From contig BPKG01000001.1 of assembly GCA_026005015.1 (NCBI GenBank), positions 811,501 through 875,500 of the forward strand: a DNA stretch of 64,000 bases, given 5' to 3'. The notes under the pieces were generated by a model. It did no database searches, was not told the DNA's origin, and saw nothing but the letters and a program-made list of their open reading frames with translations. The position numbers were made by a program, and so were the translations under genes. The stretch comes from Burkholderiales bacterium (lineage in GTDB: Bacteria > Pseudomonadota > Gammaproteobacteria > Burkholderiales > UBA6910). Of the stretch, positions 54,364 through 62,737 are shown piece after piece. Each line of letters begins with the position of its first letter. Position 1 is the stretch's first letter.

Positions 54364-55671
54364 TCAGCCGCTTGCGACGCTCACCGGCTCGGTGGCGAGG
54401 CCGCGCCTGCCCGGCGCCTTGCGCCCGAGGAGCCGGTAGACGGCCATCTTTCCCTTGCCCTTGACCAGGATCTCCACCGGACCCTCGAAAGCGTATTCGC
54501 CGGCGAGCCGCAGGTGGGTGGCGGCGTCCACCTGGATGCAGCCCGGGGGCGCTTCCGCCGTGAGCCGGCTCGCGGTGTTCACCGTGTCCCCCCACAGGTC
54601 GTAGACGATGCGCCGGGTGCCGATGACGCCGGCCATGGCCGGACCCGAGGCGATGCCCACGTGGATGTTGAGCCCGTGGGCGCGCAGCTCTGGGTGGGCG
54701 CCGATCAGGGCGCGCATCGCCAGCGACAGCTCCGCCACAGCCCGGTGGGGACGGGGATTCTCCGGCGCGAGCCCGCCCGCCACCATGTACGCGTCCCCCA
54801 CGGTCTTGATCTTGTCCAATCCGTGGCTCTGCACCAGGGCGTCGAACATGGAGAAGACCTTGTCGAGCAGGGCCACCAAGCGCTCCGGGGGCAGCTCCTG
54901 GGTGAGCCGGGTGAAGTTGACCAGATCGGCGAACATGACGATGACATCGCCATGGCCGTCGGCGATGACGCTCTCGCCCCCCTTGAGCCGGCGGGCGATG
55001 GGCGCCGGCAGGATGTTGTTGAGCAGCCGCTCGGACTTGCGCTGCTCCTCCTCCAGCAGCCGGTGCTGTTCGGCGAGCCGCGCCCGGATGCGGGCGTTCG
55101 CCGCGACGAAGTAGGCGAGGAGAGCATAGACCACGCAGGAGACGCCGGCGAAGTTCAAGGCGAAGAACACCGCGATCGCCTGCATCGGGAGGCTGGCCTG
55201 CCCGGGCGCGGCGAGGTAGTAGTCGAAGAAGCCCGATAGCGCCGTCATGACGCCGTAGGCCACGAACCAGGGGATCGACTCCCGCGGGCCCTGCACCACC
55301 AGGGCGCCCACCGGTGCCAGCAGCGCCCACAGCATCACCCCCGAGGAGTTCACGAAGCTCCCGATGCTCCACTGCATCAGGAAAGGAAAGAACAGGAACA
55401 GGCTAAGCTGGACCAGGCGGAAGACGGCGAAGTTGCCGCTCATCAGGAAGTACGCCAGCGAAACCACTAGGGCGAGCTGGTAGGCAAGGGGCACCGTGGT
55501 GGAGAAGGCCACCCCCACGGCCCAGTAGATGGCGAGCCAGGCCATGACGCCGAAGCTCATGAGCCCGGCGGCGAAGACCATAAGCTGGCGCCTGAGGCAC
55601 TCCTCCTCCGCCAGCGGCAGCCCTCCCGCCGTCTTGAGCGCAGCCAGCGCCGATGGAAACCTGCCACCCAT
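54364..55671 (-). CDS. Membrane-bound class III adenylate/guanylate cyclase
   Basis: About 435 residues. A membrane domain of six to seven TM helices spans about 35-190, followed by a coiled segment (RLAEQHRLLEEEQRKSERLL) with LLNNILPAPIARRLKGG, typical before cyclase domains. The catalytic domain has the metal Asp in VIVMFADLVNFTRLTQELPP, the second metal site DKIKTVGDAYMVAGGL, and VYDLWGDTVNTASRL. Start 55671 was chosen for AAGGAGA ten bases upstream. The nucleotide product cannot be fixed from sequence. Convergent with glnE (10 nt gap). Confidence 0.9.
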   Translation of the reverse strand: MGGRFPSALAALKTAGGLPLAEEECLRRQLMVFAAGLMSFGVMAWLAIYWAVGVAFSTTVPLAYQLALVVSLAYFLMSGNFAVFRLVQLSLFLFFPFLMQWSIGSFVNSSGVMLWALLAPVGALVVQGPRESIPWFVAYGVMTALSGFFDYYLAAPGQASLPMQAIAVFFALNFAGVSCVVYALLAYFVAANARIRARLAEQHRLLEEEQRKSERLLNNILPAPIARRLKGGESVIADGHGDVIVMFADLVNFTRLTQELPPERLVALLDKVFSMFDALVQSHGLDKIKTVGDAYMVAGGLAPENPRPHRAVAELSLAMRALIGAHPELRAHGLNIHVGIASGPAMAGVIGTRRIVYDLWGDTVNTASRLTAEAPPGCIQVDAATHLRLAGEYAFEGPVEILVKGKGKMAVYRLLGRKAPGRRGLATEPVSVASG

Positions 55672-55914
55672 TGCCTGGGATTCTCCTTGCGCCCGGCCCA
55701 TGGCCAGGCTTCTGCGTCGGGGAGGAGAAGCAAACCGCACGCCAGTTCCCGGCCGCCGGGGCGCCCCGCCGGCCGGGGATTTTCCCCTTCATAATTTGGG
55801 CCTTGCGCGCCCGGGCGCGATGCCTGCGGGCCGCCGTGCCGCCGTGGGCGTCGGGTTTTTGCAGTAAAATGTCGGCCTTTCGACGCGCTGGAGCCGCCTC
55901 ACTGGAGCCGCCTT

Positions 55915-56835
55915 ATGTCATTAGCCGACCGCGACGGTTTCATCTGGTACGACGGCAAGCTGGTGCCGTGGCGCCAGGCCACCACCCATGTATGCACCCA
56001 TACCCTGCACTACGGCCTGGGGGTGTTCGAGGGCCTGAGGGCCTACAAGACCGCGCGGGGAACGGCCATCTTCCGCCTCGAGGAGCACACGGACCGCCTG
56101 TACCGCTCGGCCCATATCTTCGGCATGAAGATTCCCTACCGCCGGGAGACCCTGCTGGAGGCGCAGAAGGAGGTGGTGCGGGCCAACAGGCTCGAGTCCT
56201 GCTACGTGCGGCCCATCGCCTTCTACGGCGCCGAAGCCCTGGGCATCTCGGCCAAGACCATCTCGGTGCACGTGGCCATCGCCGCCTGGCCCTGGGGGGC
56301 TTACCTGGGGGCGGAGGGCCTGGAAAAAGGCATCCGGGTCAAGACCTCCTCCTTCAGCCGGCACCACGTGAACGTCACCATGTGCAAGGCCAAGGCCGTG
56401 GGCAGCTATTCCAATTCCATCCTGGCCAACCAGGAGGCCACCAACGACGGCTACGACGAGGCGCTGCTCCTGGACGTGGAAGGTTACGTGGCCGAGGGCT
56501 CGGGGGAGAACATCTTCATCGTGCGCAACGGCGTGCTCTACACCCCAGACCTCACCTCCGCCCTGGAGGGCATCACCCGGGACACGGTGATCCAGCTCGC
56601 CCGAGAGGCGGGCCTCACCGTGGTGGAGAAGCGCATCACCCGGGACGAGGTGTACATCGCCGACGAAGCGTTTTTCACCGGCACCGCCGCGGAAGTAACC
56701 CCCATCCGGGAGCTGGACAATCGGATGATCGGTAGCGGTAGCCGCGGCCCGGTGACCGCCCGGCTGCAATCGATGTTTTTCGACGTGGTGAACGGCCGGT
56801 CGGAGAAGCATCTCGGCTGGCTGAGCTTCCTCTAG
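55915..56835 (+). CDS. ilvE: Branched-chain amino acid aminotransferase
   Basis: A 306-residue class IV PLP aminotransferase for Val, Leu and Ile. Motifs: [58 protein letters not shown] (PLP Lys region), [20 protein letters not shown] and [13 protein letters not shown] -10-like TAAAAT (55865-55870) precedes it, and CTGGAGCCGCCT is repeated twice just before ATG 55915. First gene of ilvE-zf-CHCC-waaF. Confidence 0.95.
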   Translation: MSLADRDGFIWYDGKLVPWRQATTHVCTHTLHYGLGVFEGLRAYKTARGTAIFRLEEHTDRLYRSAHIFGMKIPYRRETLLEAQKEVVRANRLESCYVRPIAFYGAEALGISAKTISVHVAIAAWPWGAYLGAEGLEKGIRVKTSSFSRHHVNVTMCKAKAVGSYSNSILANQEATNDGYDEALLLDVEGYVAEGSGENIFIVRNGVLYTPDLTSALEGITRDTVIQLAREAGLTVVEKRITRDEVYIADEAFFTGTAAEVTPIRELDNRMIGSGSRGPVTARLQSMFFDVVNGRSEKHLGWLSFL

Positions 56836-56844
56836 AGGCCGCCC

Positions 56845-57051
56845 ATGGAAGAGAACAAGACGGAAAACCGGCAGCGGGTGGTGGAGGTGACCGCCGCCGA
56901 TCTCCCTTTGCACTGCCCGATGCCGTCCCAGAAGCTGTGGAACGCCCATCCCCGGGTGTTCCTGCCGATCGAGAAGACGGGCTCGTCCCTGTGCCCCTAC
57001 TGCGGCACCCTGTACAAACTGAAAGGCGGGGCGTCCTCGGGCCGCCACTGA
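56845..57051 (+). CDS. zf-CHCC zinc-finger protein
   Basis: A 68-residue protein with the CHCC zinc ligands: Cys in LPLHCPMPSQKLWNAHPRVF (with the His) and the pair in GSSLCPYCGTLYKLKGG. It belongs to the family homologous to mitochondrial NDUFS6. It follows ilvE by 9 nt, and this neighbourhood (ilvE, zf-CHCC, waaF) is common in betaproteobacteria. The role is unknown. Confidence 0.92.
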   Translation: MEENKTENRQRVVEVTAADLPLHCPMPSQKLWNAHPRVFLPIEKTGSSLCPYCGTLYKLKGGASSGRH

Positions 57052-57149
57052 CCGCCGGCGACTGCCGCCCGGACTGCGGCCGCGGGGAGGCCCGCGGGCC
57101 GAGCCGGCCGCTTCCCAGGGCCGGGACGCCGCGACCCGGGCTTCGCTCC

Positions 57150-58184
57150 ATGGACAAGATTCTGGTGGTGGCTCCTTCCTGGGTCGGCGACTGCGTGATG
57201 GCCCAGCCGCTCCTCGCGCGGCTCAAGGCCCGCCCCGAGCCGCCCCGCATCGACGTGCTGGCCCCGGCCTGGTCGGCCGCCTTGTTCAAGCGCATGCCGG
57301 AGGTGGACGCGGTGATCGAGAACCCATTTCCCCACGGCAGCCTGCGGCTGGCCGACCGGTTTCGCCTGGGCCGGCGGCTCCAGCGCCACCGCTACGATCA
57401 GGCGATCGTGCTGCCCAACTCCCTCAAGTCGGCCCTGGCGCCCTTCTTCGCCCGCATCCCGGTGCGCACCGGCTATGTGGGGGAGGCCCGCTACGGGCTC
57501 TTGAACGACGCGCGCCTCCTCGACAAGACCGGACATCCTCTCCTCGTGGAGCGCTACGCGGCCCTCGCCGAGCCCCGGGGCGCGCCCCTTCCCCGCCCCC
57601 TCCCCCACCCCCGCCTGGCGGCGGATCCGGCGGCCCGCCAGGCGACCCTCGCCCGGCTGGGCCTCCTAGGGAGCGGTCCCGTGGCCGTCTTCTGCCCCGG
57701 CGCCGAGTACGGGCCCGCGAAGCGCTGGCCGGCCGCCCACTTCGCTGCCCTCGCCCGGGCCCTCTCCCGGCAAGGCCACGCCGTATGGCTGGTGGGCTCG
57801 GCCAAGGATCGGGAGATCGCCCAGGAGATCGCGGCGGCTGCCCAGGACGGGATCGCCGCCCCCGTGCTCGATCTGTGCGGCAAGACCTCCCTGGAGGAGG
57901 CGATCGACCTCATTTCGGCGGCGAGCCTGGTGGTGAGCAACGACTCGGGCCTGATGCATGTCGCCGCCGCCCTGGACCGGCCCCTGGTGGCCCTGTTCGG
58001 CTCGTCGAGCCCGGACTACACCCCGCCCCTATCCCCCCACGCCCGCATCCTGCGCCTCGGCCTGCCCTGCAGCCCGTGTTTTAAGCGGGTCTGCCCCCTG
58101 GGCCACTTCCGCTGCATGGTGGACCTGACTCCTGAACGGGTGCTGGAGGAGATCGCCCGCCTCGTCCCGGGAGGCAACCCGTGA
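57150..58184 (+). CDS. waaF: LPS heptosyltransferase II
   Basis: A 344-residue GT9 enzyme adding the second heptose to the LPS inner core. Markers: ILVVAPSWVGDCVMAQPLLA, VLPNSLKSALAPFFARIPVR, RTGYVGEARYGLLND, FCPGAEYGPAKRWPAAHFA, DLCGKTSLEEAIDLI, VVSNDSGLMHVAAAL, FGSSSPDYTPPLSP and the C-terminal Cys pair CSPCFKRVCPLGHFRC. ATG 57150 is the start; the stop overlaps the next gene as GTGA. Complete inner-core heptose makes it a likely acceptor context for the lipid-sugar locus at 25 kb. Confidence 0.94.
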   Translation: MDKILVVAPSWVGDCVMAQPLLARLKARPEPPRIDVLAPAWSAALFKRMPEVDAVIENPFPHGSLRLADRFRLGRRLQRHRYDQAIVLPNSLKSALAPFFARIPVRTGYVGEARYGLLNDARLLDKTGHPLLVERYAALAEPRGAPLPRPLPHPRLAADPAARQATLARLGLLGSGPVAVFCPGAEYGPAKRWPAAHFAALARALSRQGHAVWLVGSAKDREIAQEIAAAAQDGIAAPVLDLCGKTSLEEAIDLISAASLVVSNDSGLMHVAAALDRPLVALFGSSSPDYTPPLSPHARILRLGLPCSPCFKRVCPLGHFRCMVDLTPERVLEEIARLVPGGNP

Positions 58185-58603
58185 GCCGGCGCTTCGCCAG
58201 CCCCGACGAGGCGGAGAGCGCCTTTTATGAAGCCTTCCAGCGGGCCGACCTGGAGGCGATGATGGAGGTCTGGGCCGAAGACGAAGAGGTGGCTTGCATC
58301 CACCCGGGGGGCAAGCGCCTCGACGGGCTGGAAGAAGTGCGGGAAAGCTGGCGGCGGCTGTTCTCCCGGGGACCCACCTTACGCTTCCGGATCACCCATC
58401 GCCGGGTGTGGCGCGGCGCCCTGATGGCGGTGCACACGGTGCACGAGAACATCCAGGTCGCGGGAGAGCGCTCGGGGCTGGTGATCGCCACCAACGTGTA
58501 CACCCTGACCGCCGGGGGCTGGCGCCTGGTCCTGCACCACGCCTCCCCCGGTTCGGGGGAGGCGTCGCCCAAGGACGAGCCCGAGGCCATCACCCTCCAC
58601 TGA
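58181..58603 (+). CDS. NTF2-like (SnoaL-type) protein
   Basis: A 140-residue cone-shaped NTF2-like fold: DEAESAFYEAFQRADLEAMM, EVWAEDEEVACIHPGGKRL, then strands (AVHTVHENIQVAG, NVYTLTAGGWRLVLHHASPG). Such proteins bind small hydrophobic molecules or serve as isomerase-like scaffolds; function unknown. GTG 58181 overlaps the waaF stop. Confidence 0.85.
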   Translation: MSRRFASPDEAESAFYEAFQRADLEAMMEVWAEDEEVACIHPGGKRLDGLEEVRESWRRLFSRGPTLRFRITHRRVWRGALMAVHTVHENIQVAGERSGLVIATNVYTLTAGGWRLVLHHASPGSGEASPKDEPEAITLH

Positions 58604-58627
58604 GCGGTTTTCAGCGCAAGATCCGCC

Positions 58628-59662
58628 GTGAACCGATCGCTCGTGCCGCCTATCGCCTACCGGCCGTCCCGCTGGCTCCCGGGGGGCCATCTCCAGACCC
58701 TCTACGCCGCGCTCCTGTGCCCCAGGCCTTCGGTGCGGCTCCAGCGCACCCGCTGGGACACCCCCGACGGAGATTTCGTGGACCTGGACTGGCTCGATGC
58801 CCCCGGCACGGGGCCTCTGATCGTGCTGTTCCACGGGCTCGAGGGCTGCTCCCGCAGCCACTACGCCCAAGCCCTCCTCTTTGAAGCGGAGCGCTGGGGC
58901 TGGCGGGGGGTGGTGGCCCACTTCCGCGGCTGCAGCGGCGAGCTCAACCGGCGGCCCCGGGCCTACCACTCGGGGGACACGGAGCACGTGGACTGGGTGC
59001 TCCATCGCCTGAAAAACCAAGAACCGGGCGCGCCGCTTTTCGCAGTGGGGGTGTCCCTGGGGGGCAACGCGCTCCTCAAGTGGCTGGGGGAGCGGGGCCC
59101 CAGCGCCCGTTCCGTGGTGCGAGCCGCGGCCGCCGCCTCGGTCCCCTTCGATCTGGCCGCCGCCGGCCGGCGGCTCGCAAAAGGATTCAACCGGGTCTAC
59201 ACCCGCCACTTTCTCCGCTCGCTCAAGCGAAAAAGCCTGGAAAAGCTGGAACGCTTTCCCGGACTCTACCCCGCGGACCGGGTCCGGCGGGCGCGCACGT
59301 TTGAAGCCTTCGACGACGTGGTGACGGCACCGCTCCACGGCTTCCGGGACGCGGACGACTACTGGGCCCGGGCGAGTAGCAAGCCCCATCTGGCGCGGAT
59401 CGCCGTGCCGACCCTCATCGTCCACGCCCGGGACGACCCCTTTCTTCCCCAATGGGCCGTACCCCGCCCCGCCGAGGTGTCCCCCGCCGTGACCCTGGAG
59501 GTGCTGGCGACCGGAGGGCACGCCGGATTCGTCTGCGGCCCCTTCCCCGGCCATCTGCAGTGGCTGCCCCGGCGGATGCTCGGGTTCTTCGCCGGGCACG
59601 CCCCCGTCGAGCCGGCGGGGCGAGTTGGAGTAACATCCCGGGAGGATGCGCCGCTTCCCTGA
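58628..59662 (+). CDS. YheT-family alpha/beta hydrolase
   Basis: A 344-residue alpha/beta hydrolase of the YheT type. LPGGHLQTLYAALLC at the N-terminus is diagnostic. The oxyanion region is LIVLFHGLEGCSRSHYAQAL, nucleophile Ser in FAVGVSLGGNALLKWLGE, acid Asp in VHARDDPFLPQWA and His in LATGGHAGFVCGPF. It likely hydrolyses an ester or thioester; substrate unknown. GTG 58628 is the start. Confidence 0.9.
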   Translation: MNRSLVPPIAYRPSRWLPGGHLQTLYAALLCPRPSVRLQRTRWDTPDGDFVDLDWLDAPGTGPLIVLFHGLEGCSRSHYAQALLFEAERWGWRGVVAHFRGCSGELNRRPRAYHSGDTEHVDWVLHRLKNQEPGAPLFAVGVSLGGNALLKWLGERGPSARSVVRAAAAASVPFDLAAAGRRLAKGFNRVYTRHFLRSLKRKSLEKLERFPGLYPADRVRRARTFEAFDDVVTAPLHGFRDADDYWARASSKPHLARIAVPTLIVHARDDPFLPQWAVPRPAEVSPAVTLEVLATGGHAGFVCGPFPGHLQWLPRRMLGFFAGHAPVEPAGRVGVTSREDAPLP

Positions 59663-59726
59663 GACCCGAAACGCCCCCTCGGGCGAGGACGGTGCAAAGG
59701 CCAAAGGATCGAAGGAAGGAATCGCC

Positions 59727-61102
59727 GTGACGGACTACCCCAAGGAAATCTTCAAGGCCTACGACGTGCGCGGCATCGTGGGGAAAACCCTCACTCCTGC
59801 CATCGTGGAGGGCATCGGCCAGGCCATCGGCTCGGAAGCCCGGGCTCGCGGCCAGAAGGCGGTCGCGATTGGCCGGGACGGGCGGCTCTCCGGTCCCGAG
59901 CTCTCCCGGCCCTGGCCCAGGGGCTCGCGAAGAGCGGCGTGGACGTGATCGACGTGGGTCGGGTAGCGACCCCCGTGCTCTATTTCGCCACCTACGATCT
60001 TGGAACCCATTCTGGCGTCATGATCACGGGCAGCCACAACCCTCCGGATTACAACGGGCTCAAGATCGTGCTGGGCGGCGAAACCCTAGCCGGGGAGGCG
60101 ATCCAGGCGCTGCGGCTGCGGCTGGAGCGGGGAGAGCTCACGAGCGGCGAGGGAACGTACCGCACCCACGACATCCGGGAAGCCTATTTCGGTCGCATCA
60201 CCGGCGACGTGAAGCTCGCGCGCCGGATGAAGATCGCCGTGGATTGCGGCAACGGGGTGGCCGGCGCCTTCGCCCCCGAGCTCTACCGGCGGCTCGGCTG
60301 CGAAGTGATCGAGCTCTTCTGCGAGGTGGACGGCACCTTCCCCAACCATCATCCCGACCCCTCCGTGCCGGCCAACCTGGAGGACTTGAAACGCACCCTG
60401 GCCGCCACCGACGCCGAGCTGGGGCTCGCCTTCGACGGGGACGGGGACCGGCTGGGGGTGGTCACCAAGGACGGCCGCATCGTCTATCCCGATCGTCTGC
60501 TGATGCTGTTCGCCGCCGACGTGCTTTCCCGCAATCCCGGCGCCCAGGTGATCTTCGACGTGAAATCCACCCGCCACCTGGCGCCCTGGATCGAGCGCCA
60601 CGGGGGACGCCCGGTCCTGTGCCGGACCGGCCACTCCTTCATCAAGGCCAAGCTGCGGGAGACCGGGGGCCTGCTCGCCGGCGAGATGAGCGGCCATTTC
60701 TTCTTCAAGGAGCGCTGGTACGGGTTCGACGACGGGCTCTACGCCGGCGCCCGGCTCCTCGAGTACCTGTCCAAGCAGAAGGACGTGACGGGAACGCTCC
60801 ACGCCATCCCCGACGCGGTCTCCACCCCGGAGCTGCAGCTCAAGCTTGAGGAGGGGGAGAACTACGCCCTGATCGAGAAGCTGCAGAAAACCGCCCGCTT
60901 CCCCGGGGCGGAACAGGTCATCACCCTGGACGGGCTGCGGGTCGAGTACCAGGACGGCTTCGGACTCGCCCGCGCTTCCAACACCACGCCCGTGGTGGTA
61001 TTGCGCTTCGAGGCGGAGAGCGAGACCGCCCTCAAAAGGATCCAGGAGGAATTCCGCCGGGTGATCCTGGAAGCGAAGCCCGACGCCCGGTTGCCGTTCT
61101 GA
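59727..61102 (+). CDS. algC: Phosphomannomutase/phosphoglucomutase, one frameshift
   Basis: About 459 residues, alpha-D-phosphohexomutase that makes mannose-1-P or glucose-1-P, feeding GDP-mannose or UDP-glucose and LPS. N-terminus PKEIFKAYDVRGIVGKTLTP and IGRDGRLSGPELSR. The frame breaks because a G run near 59909-59910 is one base short; adding a G gives ALAQGLAKSGVDVIDVG. Then the catalytic Ser loop ITGSHNPPDYNGLKIVL, metal site FDGDGDRLGVV, sugar loop GEMSGHFFF and the phosphate loop RASNTTPVVVLRFE. GTG 59727 is the start. It may supply glucose-1-P toward the UDP-glucose used by ugd. The name algC is used for the family. Confidence 0.9.
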
Positions 61103-61109
61103 GAGCCCT

Positions 61110-61751
61110 TCACCCCGCCCAGCCGGGGAACAGGGCCTTCAAGCCCACCGCCATGGTTTCCACGGCGATGGCGGTGAGAAGCAACCCTAGCAGCCGCGTG
61201 GCCACGTTGAGGCCGGTGGTTCCCAGGCGCCGGCCGATGGGGGCGGCGAGCTGAAGCACGGTCCAGAGCAGTCCGCACACCGCCAGGATGCAGCCGAGAA
61301 TGGCGAGCGTGTGGGCGAATCCCCCCCGCTCCACCGCGATGATGACGGTGCTGATGGCCCCCGGCCCCGCCAGCAGGGGGATGGCCAGGGGCACCACGCC
61401 GCCGGTGGCGTGGGCGTCGAATTCCAGGGCTTCCTTCTGGGACTGGCGGATGCCGCCGGGCTCGGCGTTGAGCATGGCAAGGGCCATCAGCAGCAGCACC
61501 AGGCCGCCTCCCACCCGGAAAGAGGCGAGGCTCCCCCCCATGAACTGGAGCACCGCTTCCCCCGCCAGGGCGAAGCCGGTGAGCACCGCCGCTACGGTGA
61601 GGGTGATCACCCGGGCGAGGCGCCGGCGTTCCCCCGGTTTCCAGCCAGCGGTGAAGGCGAGAAAGAACGGGACGATGAAAAAGGGATCAAGGACCGCGGT
61701 GAGGGTGACCAGGAACCGGGTATAGTCGGTCCAAGACGCTAGCCCCTCCAT
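61110..61751 (-). CDS. MarC family membrane protein
   Basis: A 213-residue protein with six TM helices: FLVTLTAVLDPFFIVPFFLA, the basic loop GWKPGERRRLARVITLT, RVGGGLVLLLMALAMLNAE, PLAIPLLAGPGAISTVIIAV, and GLNVATRLLGLLLTAIAVE. The DP and PLAIPLLAGPG motifs are diagnostic of MarC. The function is unproven. ATG 61751 was chosen; the in-frame GTG 61760 is less likely. Confidence 0.9.
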   Translation of the reverse strand: MEGLASWTDYTRFLVTLTAVLDPFFIVPFFLAFTAGWKPGERRRLARVITLTVAAVLTGFALAGEAVLQFMGGSLASFRVGGGLVLLLMALAMLNAEPGGIRQSQKEALEFDAHATGGVVPLAIPLLAGPGAISTVIIAVERGGFAHTLAILGCILAVCGLLWTVLQLAAPIGRRLGTTGLNVATRLLGLLLTAIAVETMAVGLKALFPGWAG

Positions 61752-61800
61752 GGCGAGCACCGAGCCTCAAACCTGACTCAGGATTGCTTCCGCGGCAGGG

Positions 61801-61850
61801 CGCACCGTCGAGCGGCGCCCCTCGGTGCGTTTCGCTTCGCTCTACGCACC
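61801..61850. repeat. Compact inverted-repeat element, possible REP-type
   Basis: GGTGCGT (61824-61830) and ACGCACC (61844-61850) form a hairpin with a TTCGCTTCGC loop. CGCACCG (61801-61807) also pairs with CGGTGCG (61823-61829), allowing an alternative fold. Such GGTGCGT...ACGCACC elements are widely dispersed in proteobacterial intergenic DNA. It lies between the marC and PaaI-like genes. Confidence 0.5.
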
Positions 61851-61856
61851 CTACCG

Positions 61857-62312
61857 CTATTCCTTCGGGTAGAGGATCATCTCGGTGCAGCGGAAGAGCG
61901 CGATCTTGCGCCCGGTGCCCTCATCGGTCACCACCGCGTCCCACACCTGGGTGCTCTTGCCCAGGTGCTGGGCCTGGGCGACCGAGCGGATGCCCCCCTC
62001 CCGCACCGTGCCCAGGAGGTTGGCCTTGAGCTCGATGGTGGTGAAGCTGCTCGCCCCCTCCGGCAGGTGGGCCAGGGTCGCATAGCCGCAGGAGGTGTCC
62101 GCCAGGGCGATCACCGTCGCCGCGTGGAGAAAGCCGTTGGTGGCCATGAGCTCGGGCCGCACCGAGAGCCGCGCCTCCAGCCGGCCCTCCTCCACCTGTA
62201 GCACTTCCATGCCCACCAGCCCCGGGAGATGGCCGGGGCTGCGTCGGTTGAGCGCCTCCACGGTCACCTCCGGGCGCCGAAAAGTCCTGCTCGTCGATTC
62301 CTTGTCCGCCAT
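61857..62312 (-). CDS. PaaI-type hotdog thioesterase
   Basis: A 151-residue hotdog-fold thioesterase. Pattern: PGHLPGLVGMEVLQVEEGRLEA is the family opening (in pieces), TNGFLHAATVIALADTSCGY carries the catalytic Asp after the HxxxA helix, and FTTIELKANLLGTVREG follows. It hydrolyses acyl-CoA or aromatic-CoA thioesters; substrate unknown. The start ATG 62312 is only 13 nt from the tandem repeats following alaS. Confidence 0.9.
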   Translation of the reverse strand: MADKESTSRTFRRPEVTVEALNRRSPGHLPGLVGMEVLQVEEGRLEARLSVRPELMATNGFLHAATVIALADTSCGYATLAHLPEGASSFTTIELKANLLGTVREGGIRSVAQAQHLGKSTQVWDAVVTDEGTGRKIALFRCTEMILYPKE

Positions 62313-62324
62313 TCGTCCTCATCC

Positions 62325-62737
62325 TCATCAAAGCCGCTCCTGCACCCACGAAGTGACCCCCTTCAGCGCCCGCAGGCAGCCTCGTCTGCAGGATCGTTGC
62401 CCCCCCGCCTTGGAGCCAGGGAGGGCCATCGGCCGCGCCACGGAAGCGCGGAGCGCCGGAGCGGGCGCGGCCGAACAGGCCGGACCTCATTCATCAAAGC
62501 CGCTCCTGCACCCACGAAGTGACCCCCTTCAGCGCCGCAGGCAGCTTCGCAGGATCGTTGCCCCCCGCTTGGGCCAGGGAGGGCCATCGGCCGCGCCACG
62601 GAAGCGCGTGAGCGCCGGAGCGGGCGCGGCCGAACAGGCCGGACCTCATTCATCAAAGCCGCTCCTGCACCCACGAAGTGACCCCCTTCAGCGCCGCAGG
62701 CAGCTTCGCAGGATCGTTGCCCCCCGCTTGGGCCAGG
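62325..62737 (-). repeat. Tandem copies of the alaS 3' end (159/166-bp units)
   Basis: The last 88 nt of alaS (62650-62737) recur exactly at 62491-62578 and with several indels at 62325 onward. Each downstream copy is followed on the plus strand by the same 70-71-nt spacer, giving units of 166 bp (62325-62490) and 159 bp (62491-62649). The spacer holds an 11-bp stem, TCGGCCGCGCC (62587-62597) with GGCGCGGCCGA (62623-62633). The sequence AGGCCGGACCT (62636-62646) is the reverse complement of AGGTCCGGCCT (62735-62745) in alaS. Confidence 0.85.
62494..62649 (-). other. Chimeric 51-codon ORF: spacer lead plus AlaS tail
   Basis: From ATG 62649 the middle repeat unit is open for 51 codons: a basic lead ([20 protein letters not shown]) joined in frame to the AlaS C-terminal sequence [19 protein letters not shown] and the natural stop. 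It sits 3 nt past the alaS stop. No clear ribosome site was seen. It is probably a by-product of the duplication rather than a gene. Confidence 0.3.
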
